Assembly (NCBI RefSeq): GCF_004359195.1
Contig: NZ_CP037954.1
Span: forward strand, 558,001 to 622,000
From: Chryseobacterium salivictor
GTDB lineage: Bacteria; Bacteroidota; Bacteroidia; Flavobacteriales; Weeksellaceae
Length of the DNA stretch: 64,000 bases
Reading direction: 5' to 3'
Shown: one piece after another, positions 36,422 to 45,722 of the stretch
Layout: each line of letters opens with the position of its first letter
Position numbering within the stretch: position 1 is the stretch's first letter
Made by a program: the position numbers and the translations under genes
Notes under the pieces: generated by a model
Told to the model about the DNA's origin: nothing
Databases searched by the model: none
Seen by the model: only the letters and a program-made list of their open reading frames with translations

Positions 36422-38638
36422 TTATCTGGTTCTGTTTTTAATGTCTTTATCAGCGCTGTCGATAGTTCGAACTTTTTTCACCTTCTGGTTTCCAAAGTTA
36501 TAGACAATGGTCAGTTCCACTCCTCTTCTGTATTGATTTTGATTGACATAATTGTAATTCCCGTTTTGTTGGTAATCTTCAATAACTATTTTATGCGTAT
36601 TTAAAACATCATCAAGTCCAAGCGAGAAAGTCCATTGATCCCAGATTTTTTTAATATTCAAATCTAAACTCATCAAACTGTGAAGTTGTCCCAATTCAAT
36701 TTGCTGTTGGTCAACATAAAAATAATTCATCCCTAAAAACCAGGTTTTGTTTTTGTCGAGACGGATATTATTATTGGTTTGGATCAATAAACTATTCGAC
36801 GCTATATGATTTTCGTAGGTTGGAAAAATATCGCCTGTCAGGGGATCCTGATTCAAACTTCCATTGTTCATATTCCGTTGCACACCGATATTAAAATTGG
36901 ATGTCAAATATCCTTTAAAGAAAGTTTTCTGCATTCCAAGCATCGCACTCAACTGCTGTTTGTCACCGAAATTCGTCCGGATGTATCTCAGCTGATTTTT
37001 CCCGTCGATCACGCCTTGCAAAGGAACCTGGGTGATCTGATCTTTGGTTAAACTGTGACTCAATATCAGAAAATAAGAACTTTTATACATATAAGTCAAT
37101 TCCTGATTATAGACCGAAGATGCTTTTACAAAAGGATTGTTTTGGGTATAATTAAATTCGGTTAAAATATTCCGCACCGGATTGAGTTCCCAAAAACTTG
37201 GTCTTCTCATTCTGCTGGAAAAGGCGTAGGAAATAGTATTCTTGTCATTAATTGCATAATTCATACTCAGATATGGCAGCAGCTTGTCATAATCTCTTTT
37301 GATATTTCTGAGGTTTTCATCCTGCGCATTATCAGAGTGGCCTTCGCTGTTGGTCAGTTCATACCGGGCGCCCAATTTACCGGAGAATTTTGGGGAAAAT
37401 ACTTTTTCAACCGTAAGATAACCGCCAAAAATATTCTCATCATATAGGAAATGGTTAGGTTGTGGATCTACAACATTTGTAATATAGTTGTACGTATCGT
37501 ATTTGGTGTCATTATCAGTTTTTGTCTTGTTGAAGTTTCCACCGAAAGAAACAGTTAAATCTTTTTTAAACTTCTGAACATAATCTGCGGTTGCCGAAAA
37601 ATTATGGATGACTTGCGGCTGTTCCTGATAAATTTTCAGAAGCCTTCCGCCATCATTTCCATTTTGATCAGAAGCGATGGTGAAATTATTCGAATTTTGA
37701 AATCGTTTGTACAGTAAACCTGCAACATTCAGATTCAGTTTACTTCCCAGAGAATCGGTCTTCAACTCGTAATTTAAATTCGCGGAATTGTTATAAGAAC
37801 GCGCGTCTTCTTTACTTCTCGTCCAGGTATAATCGGTTTCATTTTTAACGGAATCGGTCGTGGTATTAAAAAGATTGACGGTGGAATTATAACTTCTGTT
37901 CGCCCGTGAATTATACGTTAATGCCAAACTGTTCTTGTCATTCAACTGATAATCAATATTCAGGTAACCTCCTAAATTTTTATTCGGATCTGTAATTCTT
38001 CCTTCAGACTGGTTGGTCGCGGTGCTGTTTCCGTTTTTTAAAATATAATATTGCTCCTCTATATTTTCACTGGTGTTGATGTTGGTGCTGATTCCCAACT
38101 TGTCTTTTCTGTAGTTCAGGCTTAAACCGGCACCTGTAGAATTGTAATAATTTTGCTGATTATTCATTCTCAAACTTCCGTTCAGACCGTTGCTGGCCTT
38201 CTTTTTCAAAACAATATTGATGATTCCGTCGGAAGATTCCACTTTATATTCACTTCCGGGCATGGTAATCACTTCGATTTTTTGGATATTTTCTGCCGGC
38301 GTGTTTTTTAAGAACTGAACCAAAGATTCTGCATCCATCTGCGTAACTCTTCCGTTGATGTAAATGACGGCGTTGGATTTTCCGGCAATTTTTAAAGTTT
38401 TATCGTCGGTAGAAGACACCAAAGGAGTTTCTTTTAACAGTCCGAAAGCAGTATTTCCTTTAGCAACTGGCGAAGCCGCAACATCATATACAAAACGGTC
38501 GCTTTCTTTTTTGAACACTTTTTTGGTCATTACGACTTCTTTGATTTCCTGCACTTTTGCAGAATCATTTTTTTGAGTTCCCTGTGCTAAAGCAACAAAT
38601 CCGGTAAGTAGTGGGACGGTGATGATAAGTTTTTTCAT
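36422..38638 (-). CDS. TonB-dependent receptor-like outer-membrane beta-barrel protein
   Basis: This 738-residue outer-membrane protein has a signal peptide (1-18, ending ALAQ), a plug domain (about 35-155, with VYDVAASPVAKGNTAFGLLKETPLVSS and VITMPGSEYKVESSDGIINIVLKKK) and a large 22-strand-type barrel of the OMP_b-brl_3 class. Unlike SusC-type receptors it has no N-terminal carboxypeptidase-like domain and starts directly with the plug. The plug carries IEVITMPGSEY, the usual end of the plug in Bacteroidota. The substrate is unknown, and no siderophore or glycan genes are nearby. It has a clear promoter and an unusual leader hairpin upstream, suggesting conditional expression. Confidence 0.9.
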   Translation of the reverse strand: MKKLIITVPLLTGFVALAQGTQKNDSAKVQEIKEVVMTKKVFKKESDRFVYDVAASPVAKGNTAFGLLKETPLVSSTDDKTLKIAGKSNAVIYINGRVTQMDAESLVQFLKNTPAENIQKIEVITMPGSEYKVESSDGIINIVLKKKASNGLNGSLRMNNQQNYYNSTGAGLSLNYRKDKLGISTNINTSENIEEQYYILKNGNSTATNQSEGRITDPNKNLGGYLNIDYQLNDKNSLALTYNSRANRSYNSTVNLFNTTTDSVKNETDYTWTRSKEDARSYNNSANLNYELKTDSLGSKLNLNVAGLLYKRFQNSNNFTIASDQNGNDGGRLLKIYQEQPQVIHNFSATADYVQKFKKDLTVSFGGNFNKTKTDNDTKYDTYNYITNVVDPQPNHFLYDENIFGGYLTVEKVFSPKFSGKLGARYELTNSEGHSDNAQDENLRNIKRDYDKLLPYLSMNYAINDKNTISYAFSSRMRRPSFWELNPVRNILTEFNYTQNNPFVKASSVYNQELTYMYKSSYFLILSHSLTKDQITQVPLQGVIDGKNQLRYIRTNFGDKQQLSAMLGMQKTFFKGYLTSNFNIGVQRNMNNGSLNQDPLTGDIFPTYENHIASNSLLIQTNNNIRLDKNKTWFLGMNYFYVDQQQIELGQLHSLMSLDLNIKKIWDQWTFSLGLDDVLNTHKIVIEDYQQNGNYNYVNQNQYRRGVELTIVYNFGNQKVKKVRTIDSADKDIKNRTR

Positions 38639-38653
38639 GGCGTTTAATTTTAA

Positions 38654-38730
38654 AAAAAGAAAAAAAAGGAAGCGGTGTTATTAGTTTAGAGCAGGTTATT
38701 AGTTTGGGTTATTGGTTTTTTGCTTCCTTC
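38654..38730 (-). promoter_or_regulatory. Leader hairpin/terminator upstream of the receptor gene
   Basis: Between the promoter and the start codon the minus-strand RNA can form AAGGAAGC (38729-38722) with GCTTCCTT (38673-38666), followed by a long U-rich run (38665-38654). This is terminator-like and lies inside the 5' leader. The 48-nt loop contains three copies of a GTTATTRGTTT-like motif (plus-strand reading). It may act as a transcription attenuator, which is an inference. Confidence 0.5.
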
Positions 38731-38768
38731 TTTTATTCAGTTATAGTTTTTTTAGTAGTATTACTATG

Positions 38769-38800
38769 CAAAGATATGTCATTTATTTAGTATCATGCAA
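38769..38800 (-). promoter_or_regulatory. Promoter of the TonB-dependent receptor gene
   Basis: TTG (complement of 38798-38800), a 21-nt spacer, then TATCTTTG (complement of 38769-38776), followed by CA. The start codon is about 130 nt downstream, leaving a long leader. Confidence 0.72.
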
Positions 38801-38930
38801 TACAAAGTAGTGAATAAACTTAATTAAAACAACTAAATAACTGATAATCAGTAATAAAAATTTTTACTTTTTTAGAAGCTACAAATAGAAGACAACCAAA
38901 CAGACCAAAACATTACCCTAAAAAACAAAA

Positions 38931-38954
38931 AAAGAGCAGAAATTTCTGCTCTTT
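38931..38954 (-). terminator. Terminator after DUF3817 gene
   Basis: The 12-bp perfect palindrome AAAGAGCAGAAA / TTTCTGCTCTTT is followed in the minus direction by a T-rich run. It lies 24 nt past the stop. Confidence 0.87.
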
Positions 38955-38977
38955 TAAATAATGTGCTGCTAATCAGT

Positions 38978-39319
38978 TTATTCCCTGTCAAGCCTTGCCA
39001 GTTTTTTATCAACCCAAATCGTAGCGAAAGGGAAAAACGCCGACAGTAAAGCAAATACGGTATCTTCATCGTCCCAGGTATAGATTTTTCTGGCAGGAAT
39101 TAAAAGCAATAAGTACAATGTAAAAAATAATCCGTGGATGTTTCCGATGATGATTATAAAAACCGTCGGCCACAAACCTTCCTGATCATACCGTTTCCAA
39201 ACCATGGCAACGCAATAAAGTAGAAAGCAGGAAATGGCTTCGGCAACGCAAATCTGTTTAAACCATTTAACAATTTGCTCATGGCTATATTTTGCAAAAA
39301 AATTCTCGATAAAATGCAT
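38978..39319 (-). CDS. DUF3817 membrane protein
   Basis: This is a 113-residue inner-membrane protein with about three membrane segments (roughly 24-42, 50-75, 84-103). The pattern of IGNIHGLFFTLYLLLL and FPFATIWVDKKLAR matches DUF3817, a small family of unknown function found across bacteria. The ATG at 39319 and the length fit the family. It is transcribed alone and ends in a strong hairpin. Confidence 0.82.
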   Translation of the reverse strand: MHFIENFFAKYSHEQIVKWFKQICVAEAISCFLLYCVAMVWKRYDQEGLWPTVFIIIIGNIHGLFFTLYLLLLIPARKIYTWDDEDTVFALLSAFFPFATIWVDKKLARLDRE

Positions 39320-39481
39320 AGAAATCTTTGTTAAAAAACTTTAGTTAAAGTGAAGCAGCAAATTTAAGAATTATAATATTGATAAGATGAAACTGATGTT
39401 TTTCAATATTGCTTTTTGTGAACTTTAAGAAATATTTTCACGGACTTTAATAATCATAAAACTATTGTGATTTAAAATTTC

Positions 39482-40066
39482 CTATTTATAAAAATTACTT
39501 CCGTCCAGATACTCAAAAACTTCAGGCGGCAGCATCGGCCTCACGTTCTTACCGTCTTTAATCATCTTGCGGATTTCAGTGGCAGAAAGTTCGATAATAG
39601 GCGCTTTAATTAAAGAAACATTTTCGTGTTGTAGATATTCGTGCGCTTCTTTCGACTCCTCAAAAACTCTTGGATAAACGATGATCTGATGGTTTTTAAT
39701 TAAAGTTTCTGCGTTTTTCCATTTTGAAAGACCGTTTAAATTATCTTCGCCCATAATTAAGGAGAAGGAATAATCCGGATATTTCTCATGCAGGTAAGTC
39801 AAAGTATCGATCGTATAACTCGGAATGGGCAAAGAAAACTCAACATTGGAAGCCCGCATTTTCGGATAATTCTTCACGGCAAGCTGCACCATATCCAAAC
39901 GGTTATGATCTTTCAGTAAAGATTTTTTATCTTTAAACGGATTTTGCGGACTGACCACAAACCAAAGCTCATCCATATCCGTATTTTCAACAATATAATT
40001 TGCCAAAATCAAATGACCAATGTGAATGGGATTAAAACTCCCGAAAAATAAACCAATTTTTTTCAT
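39482..40066 (-). CDS. nadD: Nicotinate-nucleotide adenylyltransferase
   Basis: This 194-residue cytoplasmic enzyme joins ATP with nicotinate mononucleotide to form deamido-NAD in NAD synthesis. The nucleotidyltransferase motif GSFNPIHIGH (residues 9-18) and the closing motif SATEIRKMIKDGK are clear, as is MGEDNL in the middle. The ATG at 40066 gives the standard start MKKIGLFFGSFNP. The frame continues 14 codons further up but without family support. It is divergent from the barrel gene at 40172. Confidence 0.96.
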   Translation of the reverse strand: MKKIGLFFGSFNPIHIGHLILANYIVENTDMDELWFVVSPQNPFKDKKSLLKDHNRLDMVQLAVKNYPKMRASNVEFSLPIPSYTIDTLTYLHEKYPDYSFSLIMGEDNLNGLSKWKNAETLIKNHQIIVYPRVFEESKEAHEYLQHENVSLIKAPIIELSATEIRKMIKDGKNVRPMLPPEVFEYLDGSNFYK

Positions 40067-40171
40067 AAATAAAAGTACTGAAATGCGCAAAGTTAAGCGC
40101 CATTTCATTGAAAACAGTTAATTTGATAAAGATAAAAAAATATTGCTGAACATATAATAAACGCCCACAAA

Positions 40172-41803
40172 TTGAGTTCAAACAAAGAAACAATTTTATT
40201 GAAAACCCTATTTCACTTTTTTTTCCTTTTTTCCTGTGTTTTTCTTAAAGCGCAGACAAAAGAATATTGGTTAATCGACGTACAGACGAACAAAAAGACG
40301 ATGGCAAAAGATTCTGCTTCTGCGGTGAAATTCCTAGATTCTTTAACCCAAAACCATTACTATTTTACCGAAATAAAAAAAGTAAAAAGAGAAGGTAATT
40401 CAACACAAATCTACTTTAATAAAGGAAAAAACTACAATGAAGCACAGGTCAACCTTTCCGGTGAAATTGTAAAGAGCTTTAAATATAGACCGGAGTTTTT
40501 TACCAAGAATTTAGATTCTTTAAAAAAGGAAATCAGCGAAAAATATAGAAATCAGGGATTTGTTTTTAACCGCGTAAAATCTGAATTTAAAGGGCTGAAA
40601 GAGGAAATTGCACAAATTGAGATTTCTGTCGCTAAAGGCGAACAAAGGAAAATTGACGGCATTGTTTTGAAAGGTTATGAGAAGGTTCCGCACCGTTTTG
40701 TGAAGAATTTAGAAAAGGAATATCAGGGGAAAAGCTATCAGGAACAAACGTTAGCCAGCTTGGCACAGTCGCTGCAAAATCATCCTTTTCTATTATTGGA
40801 AAAACCACCGCAAACTTTATTTACCAAAGATTCTACTCAGGTTTTTCTTTTTCTGCAAAAGAAAAAATCCAACTCGTTCGACGGCGTTATCGGTTTTGGA
40901 AACGATAAAACGGAGAAATTTACTTTCAACGGAAGTCTTAATCTGAACTTTAGAAATATGTTTAATGGTTTCGAAACGGTAAATATTTTCTGGCAAAGAA
41001 ATCCGGACAAAGGCCAGACTTTCGATTTGCAAAGTGATATTCCTTATTTGTTTAAATCAAATATTGGTGGGAATTTTAAAGTCAATATTTTCCGTCAGGA
41101 TTCTACTTATGCGAACGTAAAATTAACGCCGACTTTCTATCTGCATTTGCGGAATAATCAGAAAATCGGATTGCGGGGAACCTTTGAAACATCCACCGTT
41201 CTAGATTCTCTGTACGTTCAGGGAAGAGATTACGATAAAAAAGGAATTGGAATGTGGTACGATTATTCCCAACCATCCGATGTTGAATTATTTCTCTTCA
41301 AAACCCGTCTCCGTGCCGAAGCTGATTATATCGCGACCAGTTATACGGCCGAAAATATCAACGCCAGCCAAACCAATTATTTCTTTTCGGGAGAAAGAAA
41401 CTTCCATATTTCCGGGAATAATTATTTAAATTTAAGAGGAGAAACTGCGCTTCTGAATTCCAAAAACGATTTTGCGGTCAACGAATTATTGCGGTTCGGA
41501 GGTTGGAATTCTTTCCGGGGATTTAATGAAAATTCGCTGTACGCTGATTTCTACTATTTCGGAACTGCCGAATACCGCTATCTGGCCGGAAACCAGGCGT
41601 TCTTCGATGTCTTCGGCCAGTACGGCGAACTGCACAATAAAAACTTAGGACTAAAACCGAAATTGTACAGTTTGGGATTAGGTTTTAATTTTATTCTGCC
41701 AATTGGTTTAATGAGTTTTCAAATCTCCAATGGGAGTGAATTTGGAAATCCTATAAAATTCGGCGACACCAAAATCCACTGGGGAATTTTGAGCAGGTTT
41801 TAA
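40172..41803 (+). CDS. POTRA/BamA-like outer-membrane protein
   Basis: This 543-residue outer-membrane protein has a signal peptide (KTLFHFFFLFSCVFLKAQ), POTRA-like periplasmic repeats (about 85-210, with YRNQGFVFNRVKSEF and VKGEQRKIDGIVLKGYEKVPH-type strands) and a C-terminal Omp85-type barrel (about 225-543). The loop motif FGGWNSFRGFNENSLYADF matches the conserved RGF loop, and the last strand ends in HWGILSRF. Starts are uncertain: TTG at 40172, or a TTG at 40199 that would place the signal peptide at the N-terminus. It is shorter than BamA (five POTRA) or TamL, so it is a distinct two-partner-like or BamA-related protein. Its substrate is unknown. Confidence 0.8.
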   Translation: MSSNKETILLKTLFHFFFLFSCVFLKAQTKEYWLIDVQTNKKTMAKDSASAVKFLDSLTQNHYYFTEIKKVKREGNSTQIYFNKGKNYNEAQVNLSGEIVKSFKYRPEFFTKNLDSLKKEISEKYRNQGFVFNRVKSEFKGLKEEIAQIEISVAKGEQRKIDGIVLKGYEKVPHRFVKNLEKEYQGKSYQEQTLASLAQSLQNHPFLLLEKPPQTLFTKDSTQVFLFLQKKKSNSFDGVIGFGNDKTEKFTFNGSLNLNFRNMFNGFETVNIFWQRNPDKGQTFDLQSDIPYLFKSNIGGNFKVNIFRQDSTYANVKLTPTFYLHLRNNQKIGLRGTFETSTVLDSLYVQGRDYDKKGIGMWYDYSQPSDVELFLFKTRLRAEADYIATSYTAENINASQTNYFFSGERNFHISGNNYLNLRGETALLNSKNDFAVNELLRFGGWNSFRGFNENSLYADFYYFGTAEYRYLAGNQAFFDVFGQYGELHNKNLGLKPKLYSLGLGFNFILPIGLMSFQISNGSEFGNPIKFGDTKIHWGILSRF

Positions 41804-41849
41804 AATAAAATTACTTTTCTATTGCTAAGGAACTAATCGACATTAAAAA

Positions 41850-42848
41850 TTATTTTAATTTACTGCGTTTGATACTGTCCTTTTTTTTCTGTTCTGCCTG
41901 CTTTCTAAAATAGCCACGGAAAAGGAAATTGTGTTTTAGGGCTTCCAAATTATCGTTCAGTTTTTCGGTGGCTTTCTTGATATTAACCATCGTTGAATCT
42001 ATATTTTTTGGTAAATCCTGATCCCCGGTAATATAATTGAGTGCACCTTTTCCGGATTTCATTTCCCTGATGTAATCATCCAGATTTTCCGTCATATCAT
42101 TGATATGATTACTCGATTGCTCAAGATTGGCAAATACTGTTTTAATTTGTTCAGCCGATTCTTTATCACTCAGCAGCACTGCAGCAGCACTTTGGTCATA
42201 ATTTACTTTAGAAATAATGGTATTTATTTTGGCAATCGCAGCAGAAGTACCCGCAGTCGATTTTTCGATCTGAGCCACGGACTTGCGGATGTTTTTTGCC
42301 ATCAATGTATCACTCAGCATGATTCCCATTGTCCCTTTGCCTTCGAGAATTTTATGGGTAATTTTTAATAAATCCTGGGTCAGCAACGCGGCGTTTTTGT
42401 TGGTTTTACTCAGGGTGGCAAGCATCTCATCAGTCGCAATCCTGAAGCGCACATGAATCGTATCTCCGGACACTACCCGCCTTGCGTTCGGATTTTCTCC
42501 AGGAACGATGTTCACCACCATGCTGCCAACCAAACCATCGGAAGCAACTGAAGCAACTGCATCTTTCCTAATGAAGCGGCCTGCTTTTGCATCCACCGAC
42601 ATTTGAACTGATATTCTTCCTCCTTTCATCATTTCAATATCGCTGACTGTGCCTACATTCACACCGGAATAGCGTACATAATTTCCCGACTGCAATCCAT
42701 TTACGTTCGTGAAAACAGCATAAAGCTTAATGGTTTTACTAAACATCTGCTGTTGCTGGCCAATGAAATAAAGGGCAGCAATAAGAAGTACGGTTCCGAC
42801 CACTACAAAAATACCGACTTTTACTTTCTCTCCAGATTTTTCCATCAT
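41850..42848 (-). CDS. mlaD: MlaD-family substrate-binding protein
   Basis: This 332-residue protein has one N-terminal membrane anchor (about 12-32) and a periplasmic MCE domain (about 40-120, with LYAVFTNVNGLQSGNYVRYSGVNVGTVSDIEM), followed by a helical coiled tail (about 150-332). It binds phospholipid for the Mla-type importer or exporter. The start is ATG at 42848 (or 42845, adjacent ATG), one nucleotide after the stop of mlaF. A longer open frame that overlaps mlaF is not supported. It is the last gene of the mlaE-mlaF-mlaD unit, with a long helical C-terminus as in Bacteroidota members. Confidence 0.9.
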   Translation of the reverse strand: MMEKSGEKVKVGIFVVVGTVLLIAALYFIGQQQQMFSKTIKLYAVFTNVNGLQSGNYVRYSGVNVGTVSDIEMMKGGRISVQMSVDAKAGRFIRKDAVASVASDGLVGSMVVNIVPGENPNARRVVSGDTIHVRFRIATDEMLATLSKTNKNAALLTQDLLKITHKILEGKGTMGIMLSDTLMAKNIRKSVAQIEKSTAGTSAAIAKINTIISKVNYDQSAAAVLLSDKESAEQIKTVFANLEQSSNHINDMTENLDDYIREMKSGKGALNYITGDQDLPKNIDSTMVNIKKATEKLNDNLEALKHNFLFRGYFRKQAEQKKKDSIKRSKLK

Positions 42849-42849
42849 T

Positions 42850-43602
42850 TTAGTTTTTAAAGAATGCCCGCACTTTTTCGTCTTTAGAAGCAGAAAGTTC
42901 CGCAAAAGTTCCTTCAATATAATTAATGCCATCGATCAGCAAAATCATTCGGTTCGCGATTACCCTTGCACAATCTACATCATGAGTGATGATGAGCGAC
43001 GAAGTACGGTATTTGTCCTGGATCGTCCGCATCAGTTGGATAATTTCCTTTGCTGTGATTGGATCCAAACCTGTTGTGGGTTCATCATACATAATAATTT
43101 TCGGTTTCAGAATTAATGCCCGCGCCAATGCCACTCTGCGCTGCATGCCACCTGAAAGTTCGGAAGGCATCAAATCGATGGCATTTTCCAAACCGACATT
43201 AGCCAAAGCTTCTCTAACCAAAAATTCGGTTCCCTGAAAATTTTTAATTTTATCTTTATGATGCCGCAGGGGAAATTCAAGATTTTCGCGAACGGTCATC
43301 GAATCATACAGTGCGCTTCCCTGAAAAAGAAAACCGATCTCGGTACGCAGCATATCCAGTTCGTCATGTCCCACTGCAGTAATATCGTGATCATTAATAG
43401 TGATACTCCCGCTATCGGGCTGCATCAAACCCACAAGACATTTAATCATTACCGATTTACCCGCACCCGATTTACCCATGACCACTAAGTTTTCTCCTTC
43501 ATAGAGTTTCAGGTTGAAACCATTAAGCACATGATTGTCACCAAAACTTTTATGGAGGTTTTTCATCTCCAGGACGATTTTTATGTTTTTTACGGTATTC
43601 AT
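42850..43602 (-). CDS. mlaF: MlaF-like ABC transporter ATPase
   Basis: This 250-residue cytoplasmic ATPase drives the Mla phospholipid transporter. The motifs are complete: Walker A GKSGAGKS (43-50), the Q-loop region GFLFQGSALYDSMTVRENLEFPL, the signature LSGGMQRRVALARAL, Walker B KIIMYDEPTTGLDP and the switch His in IITHDVD. GFLFQGSALYDSMTV is typical of MlaF/Ttg2A proteins. It starts with ATG at 43602, directly adjoining the stop of mlaE. Confidence 0.94.
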   Translation of the reverse strand: MNTVKNIKIVLEMKNLHKSFGDNHVLNGFNLKLYEGENLVVMGKSGAGKSVMIKCLVGLMQPDSGSITINDHDITAVGHDELDMLRTEIGFLFQGSALYDSMTVRENLEFPLRHHKDKIKNFQGTEFLVREALANVGLENAIDLMPSELSGGMQRRVALARALILKPKIIMYDEPTTGLDPITAKEIIQLMRTIQDKYRTSSLIITHDVDCARVIANRMILLIDGINYIEGTFAELSASKDEKVRAFFKN

Positions 43603-44385
43603 CTACACATCAAAAAAAATATCGGTTACAAATACAGCAATAAAATCAATGATAAACAAAAGCATCGATGTATACACCACAGCAGAATTAGATGCATCTC
43701 CTACTCCTACAGTACCATTGGAGCAGTTGTATCCTTTATAACAACCGACCAGACCAATAGCAAACCCAAAAAAATAAGTTTTTATCGTTGCCGGAATAAT
43801 ATCGCTAAAACTAAGTGCACTGAAAACTTTGTTGAAATAGAGCATATAAGAGACATCTCCTTTCATATTTTCAATAATAGCCGAACCCAGCAGCGAAACA
43901 GCATCTCCCATAATGACTAAAAGCGGCAGCATTAACGTGGTGGCTGCGATCCGCGTAACAACTAAATATTTAAAAGGATTGGTGCCGGAAACTTCCATAG
44001 CGTCGATCTGCTCGGTAACCCTCATAGAACCGAGTTCGGCCCCAATTCCCGATCCGATTCTGCCGGCACAGATAAGGGCGATAATTACTGGGCCGATCTC
44101 ACGAACGATCGAAATACTGACCATATCCGGCATCCAGGATTGCGCGCCAAACTGTATCAAAGTCGGCCGCGATTGTAATGTAAATACCAGTCCCAAAATA
44201 AAACCCGTAACTCCCACCAATAATAAGGAACGGTTTCCCATATTATAACATTGCCGGATAAGCTCCTTAAACTCAAACGGTGGCTTGAAAACTTCCCTGA
44301 AAAAGCGTCCCGCAAATAAAGTCATATCTCCTATTTCGGAGAAAAATGATTTTGCGTTAGCCGATATGGAATTTGGATTGAACAT
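43603..44385 (-). CDS. mlaE: MlaE-like ABC transporter permease
   Basis: This 260-residue inner-membrane permease has about five to six membrane segments. Family landmarks are GVTGFILGLVFTLQSRPTLIQFGAQ, SIVREIGPVIIALICAGRIGSGIGAELGSMRVTEQIDAMEV (the coupling region, EQIDAM) and FGFAIGLVGCYKGYNC. It moves phospholipids between inner membrane and the MCE protein. It is the first gene of the mlaEFD unit. TAACTTTG (complement of 44403-44410) may be the -7 box of its promoter, though no TTG is spaced correctly. Confidence 0.94.
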   Translation of the reverse strand: MFNPNSISANAKSFFSEIGDMTLFAGRFFREVFKPPFEFKELIRQCYNMGNRSLLLVGVTGFILGLVFTLQSRPTLIQFGAQSWMPDMVSISIVREIGPVIIALICAGRIGSGIGAELGSMRVTEQIDAMEVSGTNPFKYLVVTRIAATTLMLPLLVIMGDAVSLLGSAIIENMKGDVSYMLYFNKVFSALSFSDIIPATIKTYFFGFAIGLVGCYKGYNCSNGTVGVGDASNSAVVYTSMLLFIIDFIAVFVTDIFFDV

Positions 44386-44979
44386 ACAAAAAATGTATTA
44401 ATCAAAGTTAGTAATTATTCAGGCTAATTATAATGACTTTATGAAAGTTTAATACTGTAGAAATTTTATTAAAAAAAGCAAAAAAGATATTTTATCGGTT
44501 TTCAAATCAAATAATATTATTGAAAATCATATTTAACCGAATGTTTTTCACGAAGGTTTACCTCTCCGAAAAATAAGCAGTCTGTATTTTGAAATGCGGA
44601 ATGTTTTTATCTACCTGCAATCAAATAGTATTTCTAAAGGTTCAGCATTATGCGACGAATTTCAGAGTAAGTTTCTATCGAAATCAATGGTAATTTATTT
44701 AGGTAGATCAGCCGTTTTATACCCTTTCAATTTTACCACAATCTACTTCACATATTTCCGCACAAATAAATATCGATCTGTTTAGGTGGAAAAGCAACGA
44801 TGCAGTATACTTTTAAAAGAATCGCTATTATCCTGCTCTATATAGAAATCATTTAACTGCAATTCGTGTGGTTCCGTTTATTAATCACTTCCGACGTTTG
44901 CGGAAATCACGGGCTGCTTTAGCTTGAAAGCAAGGTGGTTGTATCATCCTGGTTTTCCACACAATGTATATTTAAAGGT
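44386..44979. other. Gene-poor region upstream of the mla operon
   Basis: There is no gene I can support. On the minus strand, about 44889-44970, a short frame ends in AKAARDFRKRRK and a stop. The DNA there can form two hairpins (CTTG-CTTT-CAAG and TTCCG-CAAACGT-CGGAA), so it may be a decayed gene end or a structured repeat. The rest is AT-rich and featureless to me. Confidence 0.4.
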
Positions 44980-45174
44980 TTAAAATCCATTTTTCAAATC
45001 ATCGTCAAAGCTTTCATCTGGTTTGTTGCATCTTTCTAACAGGACAAAATCTTTCCACGGGCAATCAGGTCCGTAACCTGAGCAATAATCAAAATGAACG
45101 TCTTTTGGACGAGATAAACTGGCGACTAGTTCACTCTTTTCAATGAGTTTAGAGTACAAAAAAACCTCAATCAA
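44980..45174 (-). CDS. Hypothetical 64-residue ORF, possible gene fragment
   Basis: The frame reads a hydrophilic, Cys- and Asp-rich protein (FDYCSGYGPDCPWKDFVLL, ending DDDLKNGF). It can only start with TTG and overlaps the end of the IS256-type fragment by 4 nt. The same frame continues upstream of the TTG without a methionine, so this may be the 3' end of a gene cut by an insertion. I do not recognise the family. Low confidence that it is expressed. Confidence 0.3.
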   Translation of the reverse strand: MIEVFLYSKLIEKSELVASLSRPKDVHFDYCSGYGPDCPWKDFVLLERCNKPDESFDDDLKNGF

Positions 45175-45479
45175 ATAAATGATTGGGTTAAAAAACTGGT
45201 TTCGTGTCTTGTTCTTGGTACTTTTAAAATCATCTCTTTGCCAAATCCCCTGGCTTTTCTCTCCCGGTATCCATTGCCATAGTCTCCTTCATTCTCCTGC
45301 TGATGAAGATGTCTTTCACTTTTCATAAAAGCATTTAAGGTTAATTGCATCAATAAGTTGCTCCCATTTTCAGAATTTGCGACATTTAATAATAAATCCG
45401 AAATTTGTTCTGTGTAAAGTTCATAAGTCTGTACATTTATTTGTTGTAATTTAAAAATACAACTTTTTACTTTACACAC
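45171..45479 (-). pseudogene. Fragment of an IS256-type (mutator) transposase
   Basis: About 100 residues resemble the N-terminal part of Bacteroidota IS256-family transposases (LLMQLTLNAFMKSERHLHQQENEGDYGNGYRERKARGFGKEMILKVPRTR). They stop after HETSFLTQSFI, where a full enzyme of about 400 residues would continue into its DDE domain. The upstream sequence TTTACACACTTTTTTAGTAC looks like an IS end. The rest of the element is missing, so it is inactive. It sits in the downstream flank of the first rRNA operon. Confidence 0.65.
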
Positions 45480-45499
45480 TTTTTTAGTACAGTATCAAC

Positions 45500-45522
45500 T
45501 TTTTGCTTAGTCCCCAAGTTTT
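45500..45522. mobile_element. Insertion-sequence end remnant
   Basis: TTTTTGCTTAG followed by TCCCCAAGTTTTG matches 52813-52835, where it forms the end of the decayed ISAon1-like transposase region. So both rRNA operons have the same IS end about 60-90 nt beyond their terminators. Confidence 0.55.
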
Positions 45523-45573
45523 GAAACTGATCCTTTTCTTTTTTATTTCAGTATTTTCTCTGATTTCAGGTCA

Positions 45574-45612
45574 CAAAAAAAAGCCCATCAAAATAAATTG
45601 ATGAGCTTTAAA
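45574..45612 (-). terminator. Terminator of rRNA operon 1
   Basis: AAAGCTCATCAA pairs with TTGATGGGCTTT (one G-U pair) over a 6-nt loop, followed by eight T in the minus direction, just downstream of 5S. Confidence 0.92.
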
Positions 45613-45616
45613 AAAA

Positions 45617-45722
<106 letters not shown>

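Noticed and set aside
41850..42932. Longer MlaD reading frame overlapping mlaF
   Set aside because: The first 28 residues come from mlaF DNA in another frame; the ATG one nucleotide after the mlaF stop fits the family.
44594..44785. A 63-codon plus-strand frame upstream of the mla operon
   Set aside because: No domain, no promoter and composition like random AT-rich sequence.
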